From positions 1,240,001 to 1,304,000 of the forward strand of contig NZ_JNLE01000005.1 in assembly GCF_000702945.1 (NCBI RefSeq): 64,000 nucleotides of DNA. Reading direction: 5' to 3'. This DNA comes from Clostridium sp. KNHs205 (GTDB taxonomy: Bacteria; Bacillota; Clostridia; Lachnospirales; Lachnospiraceae). The notes under the pieces were generated by a model. The model did no database searches and was not told where the DNA came from. It saw nothing but the letters and a program-made list of their open reading frames with translations. Numbering within the stretch: the stretch's first letter is position 1; each line of letters starts with the position of its first letter. The position numbers were made by a program, and so were the translations under genes. Shown piece by piece: positions 16,735 to 25,475 of this stretch.

Positions 16735-19433
16735 TGCCTTAACCGTTGTCGGCTTCTTGATATAGATTGCTCCGCTGTATCTGGCGGATTTATCCGTGGG
16801 TAATGTTCCATCCAGTGTATAATAGATATCCGCACCGCTTTCTGCTCCAGTTCAACAGGTGCAAAAACATCATAGGTTCCGTCACTAAGACTTGACATCA
16901 CCTCTTTCGGTGCAGGATTTAAGGAAGGAAGCAGGCTGCCTGGAAGTCCTGTATAAAGATTATCCGTAAAATAAACCTCGTCAATATAATACGTACCGGT
17001 GTTATAAAAGCCAAAGGTAACTTTGCTTATATAGGCTAAATCCAGTTTATTAAAGCTCTCCATTGTACTTAAATCTACATAGTACTGGCTCCATTCACCA
17101 TAACGGGTACTGCAGGTGGTCCAGGCAGCTGCCTGGTTTCCGAATTCATCCTCCAGGAACATTCTGGTGTTATTGTAGGCCTGCATATCCTTCACATAAA
17201 ATACCAGATATTTTGAGAGTCTTACATCTGCGGTGCTTCCGTTTTCCGGCTGAATGGTAATACTTCTTACAGATGTGGCAGGCGCCCCGCTTAAGGTGGC
17301 CATCTGATAAACAAGGCCCTTGCTTCCGTGATATTTTTCCGTGCCGGAAGAGGTGATAACAGCTCCTTTGGCAGCTGTTACCTGATTTAATCCATTATCA
17401 AAGGTATTATAGGAAATAGCACCGCTTACCGGAAGAGCTTTAATACGATAGGAAAATTCCGCTGTCTGGCTGACTTCCTCATCACTTTGTCTTATGGTTA
17501 CCGCTTTTATCAGGGTATCCTCAGAAAGAGTGAAGGGAACCGTATATTTCTGGGAAGCTTTTGTAGGCTCAGAACCATCCGTAGTATAATAGATCTCACA
17601 ATCAGGGTTCTTTGTGGATAAGGTAATGCCGGATAATACCTCATAGGTTCCTGGCTTATAATTAGAGGTTGGTGCTGCGGGAAGTAATCCATTGGTAACA
17701 TAGATATCATCCACATAGTATACACCGGAATTCCATTCCCCAAGACGGATTGCCTTCACTTTTGAGCGGTCGATCTTACTGATTCCGGAAAGAGAATTCA
17801 GTTTAACGGCATATTCTGTCCACTGGTTCTTTATGGCTTTTCCGTCATCTGCCGTCAGGGTGTTGACCCATGTGAAATCCGTCTTATTTCCGGCCTCATC
17901 TTCCAGCTGCAGCTTAAGGGTATTCGCTCCTTGGGTATCTTTTAACCAGAATACCAGGTAGGTATAGTTTTGTGTGTCCACCGGTGCATTGCTTACCGCA
18001 TAGAAGCTGTTGCTTTCTGTTGGGTCCGCTGACGATGCAACTGTGTATTTTGCCGATTTTGTACCTTTAAAAACCTGGGTATTTACGATCTCTGCATTTA
18101 CAACATTAGCAATACCTTCAAAATCCTGAAGAAATACCTTTTTCGGTAAGTCCGTCAGCACAAACTGATAATTTAAGGTTACTACTCTGCTGCTCTCACC
18201 ATCCTTCACATAAACTGCCTTTACAACCGTTGCTGCTGTAATGGCAATAGGACCGTTATATCTTAGAGAAGACTGGTCTGGAGTGGTTTCATCCAAGGTA
18301 TAATAGATATCCCCTCCGATTTCTGCAGATATCAAAGCAAGGGAAAAGCTCTCAGTAAATGTGCCGGAGTCATGATCCGCCGAAGGAGGTGAAGGCGGAA
18401 GGGTATTTGTAAAATAAATATCATCTATGTAATAATCCCCTTTATTCCATTCCCACATTTTGATCTTTGCTATCTTGCTGGAATCGAAACCTACTTTTGC
18501 AAATTTACTTATCGGAACACATATCTCTTTCCATTCATTATGAATAGCTTTTGACGGTCCTGTCCAAACACCTTCGGACTCATTTCCGGCCGTATCGACC
18601 AATTTTACTTCCGGGTCATTGTTTCCCGCTGTATCTTTTATCCAAAACACAAGGTACTCTTTGCCGGAGGCATCTACCCCGTCTGCTTTTCCTGTTGTAA
18701 CGGAAACGGTCTGTTCTTCGCCCTGCCAGTCATCTTCCGTCTTCTGATACAGAAGCGAATTTCCCCCGTTATGGCGGTCAAGATTTGTCAGCTTATTCGT
18801 GCCAGGGTTATTGATGTAATTACTGCTTTCAAAATCCTGGAATATTATTTTATTACCGGAATCATCTTCTAAATAAATATCATCGAAGTAATAGGTACCA
18901 TTCTGCCATTCATACATGGCTATCTGTGATATGGAACTCATATTGATACCGGTAAAACTGCTTAATGGCACCTCCAGCTTAGTCCAGTTGTCCTTTACCG
19001 CCGCCGCGGTATAAAATTCTGCTGCTTTACCCTCACTGTCAATTAATTTAACCGGAACCGTATTATTTCCCTGTGTATCCTTCACATAAAAGGATATTTT
19101 CGTCATGGCAGAAACGTCTACGGCTCCTCCTGACACGCTTCTGATATTAAATGCATTATTCCATTGCTTTCCCTCAGCCTGAACATATTGAAAAGCCTGT
19201 AACCCTGCATGCACATTGCCCGCATCCCTGGTAATACCGTTGCCATAGGCATTGAAAGTAAAATCCCTTTCTTCAAAATCAGCAAACCATACCTTGCTGT
19301 TATCGATTTCTGCAGCCTGTACCTTGTCTGCATCTTTCGTAAATCCGCCTCCGTTTACAAATAGTGCAAAGGCCAGTACCACTGCAAGACTTCGCTTGCA
19401 ATGCTTTTTGAATTCCTTTATACTTTTTTTCAT
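16725..19433 (-). CDS. N-terminal part of the frameshifted giant GH5 glycosidase: signal peptide and carbohydrate-binding-like modules
   Basis: Secreted binding region of the same enzyme, about 902 residues before the frame is lost. A signal peptide ends near VQAAE. Four similar jelly-roll modules of about 150 residues follow, each starting near an F.DFE or NTFDNG motif and ending YYFDDIYLED, YYIDDIYFTN, YYVDDIYVTN or YYIDEVYFTD. They are interleaved with chitobiase-type repeats (DIYYTLDETTPDQSSLRY; EIYYTTDGSEPTKASQKY). The last genuine residues are about TYDVFAPVEL; after that the reading is nonsense until a stop at 16725, while the next frame continues the repeat. ATG at 19433 is preferred over TTG at 19445 because GGGGGTAACA precedes it. 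It follows the LplC-like permease gene on the same strand. Confidence 0.85.
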   Translation of the reverse strand: MKKSIKEFKKHCKRSLAVVLAFALFVNGGGFTKDADKVQAAEIDNSKVWFADFEERDFTFNAYGNGITRDAGNVHAGLQAFQYVQAEGKQWNNAFNIRSVSGGAVDVSAMTKISFYVKDTQGNNTVPVKLIDSEGKAAEFYTAAAVKDNWTKLEVPLSSFTGINMSSISQIAMYEWQNGTYYFDDIYLEDDSGNKIIFQDFESSNYINNPGTNKLTNLDRHNGGNSLLYQKTEDDWQGEEQTVSVTTGKADGVDASGKEYLVFWIKDTAGNNDPEVKLVDTAGNESEGVWTGPSKAIHNEWKEICVPISKFAKVGFDSSKIAKIKMWEWNKGDYYIDDIYFTNTLPPSPPSADHDSGTFTESFSLALISAEIGGDIYYTLDETTPDQSSLRYNGPIAITAATVVKAVYVKDGESSRVVTLNYQFVLTDLPKKVFLQDFEGIANVVNAEIVNTQVFKGTKSAKYTVASSADPTESNSFYAVSNAPVDTQNYTYLVFWLKDTQGANTLKLQLEDEAGNKTDFTWVNTLTADDGKAIKNQWTEYAVKLNSLSGISKIDRSKVKAIRLGEWNSGVYYVDDIYVTNGLLPAAPTSNYKPGTYEVLSGITLSTKNPDCEIYYTTDGSEPTKASQKYTVPFTLSEDTLIKAVTIRQSDEEVSQTAEFSYRIKALPVSGAISYNTFDNGLNQVTAAKGAVITSSGTEKYHGSKGLVYQMATLSGAPATSVRSITIQPENGSTADVRLSKYLVFYVKDMQAYNNTRMFLEDEFGNQAAAWTTCSTRYGEWSQYYVDLSTMESFNKLDLAYISKVTFGFYNTGTYYIDEVYFTDNLYTGLPGSLLPSLNPAPKEVMSSLSDGTYDVFAPVELEQKAVRISIIHWMEHYPRINPPDTAEQSISRSRQRLRQWL

Positions 19434-19528
19434 TGTTACCCCCAATACTTATGATTTTTAACTCAAGTTCTATATACTTTCTATCACCCCTTTCCACAGA
19501 TTACCAACTAATGAATTGTGCAACGGGA

Positions 19529-20419
19529 CTAGCCTTTAACGGCACCTACTGTAATACCGGATACAAAATATTTCTGTACAAAAGGGTAAAGCAAAAGAAT
19601 CGGTCCTGTAACGATCACCGCCATGGCAAGCTTAACGGATTCCGTGGGAAGATTGTTTATTGATACATTTGCCTGGTTGGCAATGCTTCTTAAGGCCTCC
19701 GCCCTGTTCATCATGTTGTAAAGATAATATTGAAGTTCCCAGGTGGAAGCATCGTTACTGAAAAGAGAAGAACGATACCAGTCATTCCAATACCCTAAGG
19801 CAAGGAAAAGACCTACTGTTGCTAAACCGGGTTTTAATACGGGAAGTACCACTCTTGTAAATATGGTACCATGTCCGGCACCGTCAATACTGGCTGCCTC
19901 GGTAATCTCATCCGGTACGGCAGACGCAATAAAGGTTCTCATAAGAATAATTAAGAAAGGGCTGATAAGTCCCGGCATCCAAATCGCCACTAACGTACCT
20001 TTTAACTTTAATACACCTGTTATCATGAAATACCAAGGCACCAGACCTCCGCCGAAAATCGTTGTGAAATAAATTATAAAGGATACCACATTTCGGTAGT
20101 GGAAACTTTTTCTGGAAAGTACATATCCTGTCAGGGATATCATGGTAAGTCCAAGCAGTGTTCCGACTACGGTGCAGTAAATTGTTACGCTATATGCTCT
20201 TAAAATATCCTGGGGTGACTCAAATATGGTCCTGTAAGCTGCCAGTGTGAAATTTTTTGGCAGTATATGATAGCCTTCCTGTATTATTGTGGCATTATCC
20301 GTTAAGGAACCTGAGACTATAATAAGAAAGGGCAGAACGCATATAATTGAAAAAATGGTCAGCAGCGTATATGCAATACCATTAAATGCAATTGTATATT
20401 TAGATTTTTTTATTTTCAT
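19529..20419 (-). CDS. Carbohydrate ABC transporter permease, LplC/YtcP type
   Basis: Membrane component of a sugar importer, 296 residues with six helices. The MalG-family EAA loop is clear near 185-205 (EITEAASIDGAGHGTIFTRVVLPVLKPGLATV), and the C-terminus LYPFVQKYFVSGITVGAVKG is the standard ending of the LplC subgroup. AAGAGGA precedes the ATG. It lies 93 bases after the LplB-like permease gene and before the GH5 gene on the same strand. No ATPase gene is present; such systems often borrow a shared MsmK-type ATPase encoded elsewhere. Confidence 0.94.
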   Translation of the reverse strand: MKIKKSKYTIAFNGIAYTLLTIFSIICVLPFLIIVSGSLTDNATIIQEGYHILPKNFTLAAYRTIFESPQDILRAYSVTIYCTVVGTLLGLTMISLTGYVLSRKSFHYRNVVSFIIYFTTIFGGGLVPWYFMITGVLKLKGTLVAIWMPGLISPFLIILMRTFIASAVPDEITEAASIDGAGHGTIFTRVVLPVLKPGLATVGLFLALGYWNDWYRSSLFSNDASTWELQYYLYNMMNRAEALRSIANQANVSINNLPTESVKLAMAVIVTGPILLLYPFVQKYFVSGITVGAVKG

Positions 20420-20512
20420 GACATCCTCTTTTCTGGATATCCAAGCTTTTATTGGATATCCGTTATTTCGTTTGGTTATCTGCCTATCCGTTTTGCCATC
20501 ATCTTTTATGCA

Positions 20513-21493
20513 TTAAAATAATGCATATTCCGCATTCTTTCTCTTAACCAGGAAATTAACCGTAATGATTAAGATAAATCCGAATAGTGACTGGTACAAA
20601 CCGGCAGCCGTACCCATACCGAAATCAAAGCTGGTAAGTGTTGTGCGGTATACATAGGTATCAATAATATCTGTTGTCTTAAAAAGCATGCCATTATTTC
20701 CGACCATCTGATAAAAGAGTTCGAACTGTCCCTTCATAATATTACCCAGAGAAAATAATAGCAGGATGATAAAGGTTGGTTTAATCTGAGGCAGAGTGAT
20801 GTAGATTATCTGCTGAAAAATATTGGCTCCATCCACTTCCGCCGCTTCATAATATTCCTTGCTGATACCAAGAATCGTTGCCAGATATACAACCATTCCA
20901 TAACCAAGGGACTTCCAAAGGTAAAATAATGTAATTAATATAGGCCAGTACTTTGATTCACCATAGAAATTAACCTGCTCCATGTGCAAGCTGCCTAAGA
21001 GGTTATTTGCAAGACCGTATTCATAATTAAACAGGTTATAAACCAAAACACTTAATATAACATAGGAAACGAAATAAGGCATAAACATCAATGTCTGGGA
21101 TACACGTTTAAACCATTTTTTTGTAATCTGGCTGACTAAAATTGCAGTAAAAATCTGGAGTATATTCCCCACCAGTATAAAGACCAGATTATAAAGCACC
21201 GTATTAATGGTGAGTTCTATCAGCTTATTGGATTTCCACAGAAAAGCAAAGTTATCCAGACCCACAAAGGGACTCCCAAATAATCCGCCTTTGAAATCAA
21301 ATTTTGTAAAAGCGAAATAAATACCCACCATAGGCATGTAGTTATTTACAATAAAGAAAATCAGCGTAGGCACCAACATAAAGTATAAAACCCAGTTTTT
21401 CTTTACATCCTGCAGAAATCCCCTCTTCTTCTGCCGTACTCCGCTTCTCTCGCCGGTGGGGTGAATACTTCTTTTTGTATTCTTCTTGTCCAT
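20513..21493 (-). CDS. Carbohydrate ABC transporter permease, LplB type
   Basis: First permease of the sugar importer, 326 residues. A basic N-terminus with HPTGERSGVRQKKRG leads into helix 1 (VLYFMLVPTLIFFIVNNYMP). The EAA loop reads EYYEAAEVDGANIFQQIIYITLPQIKP near 225, and the end is the LplB-type LFGFILIITVNFLVKRKNAEYALF. CGGAGG precedes the ATG. It is the first gene of the minus-strand transcript. Its leader of about 300 bases contains TGTAA boxes at 21648 and 21667 and starts just below an orphan T-box terminator. Confidence 0.94.
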   Translation of the reverse strand: MDKKNTKRSIHPTGERSGVRQKKRGFLQDVKKNWVLYFMLVPTLIFFIVNNYMPMVGIYFAFTKFDFKGGLFGSPFVGLDNFAFLWKSNKLIELTINTVLYNLVFILVGNILQIFTAILVSQITKKWFKRVSQTLMFMPYFVSYVILSVLVYNLFNYEYGLANNLLGSLHMEQVNFYGESKYWPILITLFYLWKSLGYGMVVYLATILGISKEYYEAAEVDGANIFQQIIYITLPQIKPTFIILLLFSLGNIMKGQFELFYQMVGNNGMLFKTTDIIDTYVYRTTLTSFDFGMGTAAGLYQSLFGFILIITVNFLVKRKNAEYALF

Positions 21494-21790
21494 ATAATTC
21501 CTCCGTCCTTTTTGAATCTTCGAGTCCGAATTTTTTGCGAACCCGCAAAATTAAAAATTCAAACACTGCAATCAAATACTAATTCAGAGCATAAGCTCTG
21601 TATATTGGAAATACATAACCTTATTGTATTTTCCTTTAGAATGTCATTGTAATTTTATATTCTAATTGTAAAATCATATTTTTTGCTTATTTCCTTAAAG
21701 CAAAGGTCTGGTTCCACATCTCTCTGATGCTTGCCCTGACCGGAATTTAATTGTTTAATGTGGTTCAGTTTTGCCTGACACATCCTTTAA

Positions 21791-21895
21791 GAAAAAAAAA
21801 GCCCTAAGCTGATTTAGAATAAATCAACTTAGGGTGAACCAAAGTCCGTGTTACCACTTAACTTTCAATATAAATTTTACTCACATTCCATCCGG
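21791..21895 (-). promoter_or_regulatory. Orphan T-box 3' half (T-box sequence and terminator) without stem I
   Basis: On the minus strand AAGTGGTAACACGGAC, then GGTTCACCCTAAG, and a terminator (CCCTAAGTTGATTT / AAATCAGCTTAGGG plus nine T) closely match the 3' part of the gltX T-box at 25141. The part just upstream (GTGAG...GAAAGTTAAG) also aligns. No stem I or specifier region can be seen, because the sequence above it is taken up by tandem repeats and the end of a serine hydrolase gene. It now probably works only as that gene's terminator. The rest of 21494-22090 holds the sugar-operon leader and the repeats. Confidence 0.7.
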
Positions 21896-21952
21896 GACAG
21901 GCATCTCTGTTGGAATCAATATAAATGCGCTCTTTTACTTTATTTGAAACAA

Positions 21953-22094
21953 GAGGCTTTATAGTAAACTATGACACTTTTCTATCAGCAGGTATTATAG
22001 CAAATCTGTCACACTTTTTATCAGCCGGTATTATAGCAAATCTGCCACGCCTTTCTATCAGCAGGTTTTACAGTAGACTGTCACGCCATTTCAT
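21953..22094. repeat. Degenerate tandem repeats, unit 36-38 bases, about four copies
   Basis: Units begin ATCAGCAGGTATTATAGCAA or close variants at 21984, 22020 and 22057, with a more divergent copy at about 21953-21983. Each continues with a CTGTCACAC- or CTGCCACGC-like stretch and ends in a T-rich part. The last copy runs into the final codons of the serine hydrolase gene. On the minus strand each unit carries GCTATAAT-like text. There are no CRISPR-like spacers. Confidence 0.75.
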
Positions 22095-23089
22095 ATCAGC
22101 GCATTTTGTATAGCATTTTTTATCTTCCAGACATCATCTCCAAAGTTGCTCACTACGGTTATGTTCAGATCTTCATCTCTTTTGTAAGTACTTATAAATG
22201 TAACTCCCGGATCCATTCCTGTAAAATAGGGCAGGATACAGTTTTCGTATTTCTTACTTATCCAGATTCCATAGCCATAATTATCCTCATCTTCACCGGA
22301 ACTCTGAATACACAGCATTTCATCTATCATTTCCGTAGATAATAACTTTCCGGATAAAAGTGCTCTCCAGAAAAGTTCAACATCTTCTACTGTTGTAAAT
22401 ACACCTCCTGCTCCGGTTCCTTTAACATCTACGCTATAGATATTGGTATAATACTCTTTCCGTTCCTCATCCCAGATGTAGTTTCCAGCGCAATTGGCAG
22501 GCAGTCTGTCCAACTCGTAGTATCCCGTCTTCTCCATACCGCTGGGACTAAAAATATTTTCTTTTAAATAGATATCAAAAGGTTGTCCTGTTACTTTCTC
22601 TATTATTAATCCAAGTACTACAAAACCAGTATTGTTGTATTGAAACCTTTCACCTTTTTCATACATCATTGGTTTATCTATAAACAGTGGCAGCAAATCA
22701 GCGGAAGTACGTATCTTGTAATTGGGAAAATCCCTCCAGAGTTCTTCATACTCCTCCATTATGCTTTCATCAAAGTAATCCGGAATCCCGGAAGTATGAG
22801 TCAGCAGTTGTTTTACAGTAATCCCAGTATCAATTTGCTTCCAGTCAAGGTTAAGCAAGTCACCGATGGTATCATCGAATTTAAGCTTCCCTTTCTCAAT
22901 CAGCTGTAGGATACCTGCCCCTATGAATACTTTTCCTGCCGAAGCTGTCGCAAATCTTGTATTTTCTGTATTGGGTATTTCATTCGCAAGGTCCCTATAA
23001 CCATAAGCTTTCCTGAATAGTAACTCATTTCCTTTGCTTATGGAGATACAGCCATGAAAATCTTTGTCTATGATATGATTAAAATCCAT
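22091..23089 (-). CDS. Serine hydrolase, class C beta-lactamase / penicillin-binding-protein-like family
   Basis: Probable esterase, peptidase or amidase of the PF00144 fold, 332 residues. The nucleophile motif SxxK is in RFATASAGKVFIGAG near residue 52; the YxN tyrosine is in RFQYNNTGFVVLGLIIEKV near 145; TVKQLLTHTSGIPDYFDES is the typical loop. No signal peptide, so the product is cytoplasmic and unlikely to be a true periplasm-type beta-lactamase. AAGAGGTAAAT precedes the ATG. The stop lies in the last tandem repeat. A second family member is at 28319. Substrate unknown. Confidence 0.88.
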   Translation of the reverse strand: MDFNHIIDKDFHGCISISKGNELLFRKAYGYRDLANEIPNTENTRFATASAGKVFIGAGILQLIEKGKLKFDDTIGDLLNLDWKQIDTGITVKQLLTHTSGIPDYFDESIMEEYEELWRDFPNYKIRTSADLLPLFIDKPMMYEKGERFQYNNTGFVVLGLIIEKVTGQPFDIYLKENIFSPSGMEKTGYYELDRLPANCAGNYIWDEERKEYYTNIYSVDVKGTGAGGVFTTVEDVELFWRALLSGKLLSTEMIDEMLCIQSSGEDEDNYGYGIWISKKYENCILPYFTGMDPGVTFISTYKRDEDLNITVVSNFGDDVWKIKNAIQNALI

Positions 23090-23237
23090 ATTTACCTCTT
23101 TTCTAAAGACGAACAGTTCTTGACTATTCTTTGGTTGTTTTTCTACAATTAATATAAATTATATACTAATATAAGGGATTCGCAATTCCGAGTTTGTTAC
23201 TAATCTGTTTATACCCCGTTGATGTTCATTTGCTGTA

Positions 23238-23264
23238 TAATAATAATAATAATAATAATAGTAA
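23238..23264. repeat. TAA trinucleotide tract
   Basis: Nine consecutive TAA-type triplets, the eighth changed to TAG, in the 324-base gap between the serine hydrolase gene and the end of gltX (23090-23413). The rest of the gap is very AT-rich and I see no gene or convincing promoter in it. Confidence 0.85.
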
Positions 23265-23413
23265 TACCTTTTCAAATTTGAATTTACTTGATATAGTTAA
23301 TATCTTTTTATTTATATTCGAATTAAGTTATTCGATCTCCACTATTAAAAGTTTGAATTATTATGATAATAATTTTATATGCCTCTTTATATATAAAAAG
23401 CATCTAAAATCAA

Positions 23414-25051
23414 TCAAATAATATTCTTTATTCTTTCTACTACACATTCTTTCCCTAAAACATTACTGACTTCCCATATATCCGGTGCATTAATTCTTCC
23501 GGTTATAGCAACCCTTAGCAGATTGGTAAGCTCTACAATGCTTCCTTTATAATCCTCCGGCTGTTTCTTATATGCCTTCATATCAGCAGCATAGCCCATA
23601 TGCCGGGTTATATCTTTTACTTTATTGAACCATTCCTCTTTCTCTTCGGTAAAATCTATCTGCTCCAGATACAGGCGTAAGAATACCTCTCTATCATCCG
23701 CTGGTATATTCGCCGGAAGTTCCTCTTCCCTTTTAAAAGTTTCATCAAAGTACATGCTCATAAACTCACAGGCCTGTTTCCAATTAATCAGATCCTTTCT
23801 TACCTTTACGGCATTTCTACCTATGGCAAGCGCTTTAAGCGCAAGCTCTCTGTTGTTCCTCAATACCTTCGCATAATCTTTATTCCAGGCTTTCGCCCAT
23901 TCCAGAAAGCTGTTATACAACTCCTCAGCCGTCATACGGCTTAAGACATCCTTACTGATATCCTTCATCTTATCCATATCAAATAGAGCCCCGGAGCTGC
24001 TCATTTTATTCAGTGTAAACGGAAACTCCAAATGATTCTTATTCTGATTAGCAGCTCTCCATTCTTCATAATCAGAATTAAGAATGGTCAGCAGATAATT
24101 CCACATAGCCTCCGGAATATAACCCTCCTCCTGGTAATAGGCCAGTGCCAGTTCAGGATCTTTACGTTTCGATAGTTTTCTTTTGGAATTCCCGTCCATT
24201 TTCATCAGTGTGGCTGTATGACAGTAAACAGGCCTTTTCCATCCAAAGATATCAAAGAGCTTTACATGCATGGGTAAGGAAGGCAGCCATTCTTCTCCTC
24301 TGATTACATGGGTGGTTCTCATCAGATGGTCATCTACTACATGGGCAAAATGATAAGTAGGTATGCCATCGGATTTCAGCAGTACAAAGTCCATGGTGTT
24401 CTCAGGGAATTTCAGTTCTCCCCGAATGGCATCATAAACTGCAACAATATCCTTAGCATCTGGTTTCGACTTAAACCGCAGTACATAAGAATCCCCTTTC
24501 TCAATCCTTACTTTGATATCCTCATAGGATAATTTCCGGCTGACTGCCCATTCTCCATAATATCCTATGTTCTGTTTTAACGCTTTTTGCTTTTCTCTTA
24601 TTTCTTCCAGCTCTTTTTCACTGCAAAAGCAGGGATATGCCATACCGGCTTCCACAAGCTGCTTCGCAAACACCTGATAGATTTCCTTTCGCTGGCGTTG
24701 TCTGTAAGGTCCATACTTCCCATTATCCCCCTCTATAACAGCACCTTCATCAAAATATATACCAAAGTACTTCATGGCTGATATAATAATATCAACGGCT
24801 CCTTCTACTTCTCTTTTATTGTCCGTATCTTCGATTCTCAGATAAAAGCTGCCACCGCTCTGATGAGCCAGCCTCTCTGCTATTACTGCATTATATAGAT
24901 TTCCAAGATGGATAAAGCCGGTAGGACTTGGCCCTATACGGGTTATTACTTTCTCACCGGTATCCCCTCTTTCCGGATAACGTCTTTCCATGTCCTCTGA
25001 AGTAAAAGTAACTTGTGGAAATAGTAAATCGGCTAATAATTTGTTTGACAT
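23414..25051 (-). CDS. gltX: Glutamyl-tRNA synthetase
   Basis: Charges tRNA-Glu (and, in non-discriminating forms, tRNA-Gln) in the cytoplasm. The class I signature is in TRIGPSPTGFIHLGNLYNAV near 40-58 (HIGH-like HLGN), and the KMSKS loop is KRKLSKRKDPELAL near 290. FYLRIEDTDNKREVEGA and the gap after MDFVLLKSDGIPTYHFAHVV are standard GluRS blocks. At 545 residues it is a little longer than the common 480-500; the extra is an N-terminal extension of about 35 residues and a long helical C-terminus. AAAGGAG precedes the ATG. An intact T-box leader lies in front, so expression should rise when tRNA-Glu is uncharged. Confidence 0.95.
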   Translation of the reverse strand: MSNKLLADLLFPQVTFTSEDMERRYPERGDTGEKVITRIGPSPTGFIHLGNLYNAVIAERLAHQSGGSFYLRIEDTDNKREVEGAVDIIISAMKYFGIYFDEGAVIEGDNGKYGPYRQRQRKEIYQVFAKQLVEAGMAYPCFCSEKELEEIREKQKALKQNIGYYGEWAVSRKLSYEDIKVRIEKGDSYVLRFKSKPDAKDIVAVYDAIRGELKFPENTMDFVLLKSDGIPTYHFAHVVDDHLMRTTHVIRGEEWLPSLPMHVKLFDIFGWKRPVYCHTATLMKMDGNSKRKLSKRKDPELALAYYQEEGYIPEAMWNYLLTILNSDYEEWRAANQNKNHLEFPFTLNKMSSSGALFDMDKMKDISKDVLSRMTAEELYNSFLEWAKAWNKDYAKVLRNNRELALKALAIGRNAVKVRKDLINWKQACEFMSMYFDETFKREEELPANIPADDREVFLRLYLEQIDFTEEKEEWFNKVKDITRHMGYAADMKAYKKQPEDYKGSIVELTNLLRVAITGRINAPDIWEVSNVLGKECVVERIKNII

Positions 25052-25140
25052 AGCTTACTCCTTTCAATGTATATCTCTTCAATGATTATGATGGGTCTGC
25101 ACAGTAGTTCTTATGTAATAGATTGTTATTTCTAATACAT

Positions 25141-25434
25141 AAAAAAGCCCTAAGCCAATTAAATAATCAGCTTAGGGCGAACCATAGTCCGTGTTACCAC
25201 CTAACTTCAAGGAATACTCCTTGCTCTCACTCAGTACGGATAAAATATCGATACTGCTTTCCTTCTAACGGTGGAAATTCCGGTGTAACCTACTGAGATA
25301 ACCTGTTCAGTCCACGGCTCTGAGGCCTCTTCTATATTGATTCGGTAAAGACTCTCAGCCTGAGGATACCCTCTGTCTTCTCTCTGTGAACCACCTTCAA
25401 CATATACTAATTCTCTTCAATGCCTTTTCTATTT
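25141..25434 (-). promoter_or_regulatory. T-box riboswitch leader of gltX
   Basis: On the minus strand the canonical core AGGTGGTAACACGG is followed by ACTATGGTTCGCCCTAAG and a terminator hairpin (CCCTAAG...CTTAGGG) with a run of T. About 230 nucleotides upstream contain the stem I region. A GAA triplet in TACCGAATCAATATAGAAG, on the 3' side of the presumed stem I, is a good specifier for glutamate. Uncharged tRNA-Glu would favour the antiterminator and gltX transcription. Confidence 0.9.
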
Positions 25435-25440
25435 CTGTAC

Positions 25441-25469
25441 ATAATATCACAACCAGATTTTACCGTCAA
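25441..25469 (-). promoter_or_regulatory. gltX: Sigma-A-type promoter of the T-box/gltX transcript
   Basis: TTGACG (25469-25464), 17-base spacer, TATTAT (25446-25441) on the minus strand. It starts seven bases after the secDF stop and would initiate at about 25434, giving a leader that contains the whole T-box. Confidence 0.7.
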
Positions 25470-25475
25470 GATGTT

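Noticed and set aside
21953..22094. Possible CRISPR array
   Set aside because: Repeats are directly tandem and degenerate with no spacers, and there are no cas genes.
23194..23421. Plus-strand ORF of 75 codons with a poly-Asn run
   Set aside because: It is produced by the TAA tract and AT-rich DNA, lacks a ribosome site and runs into the end of gltX.
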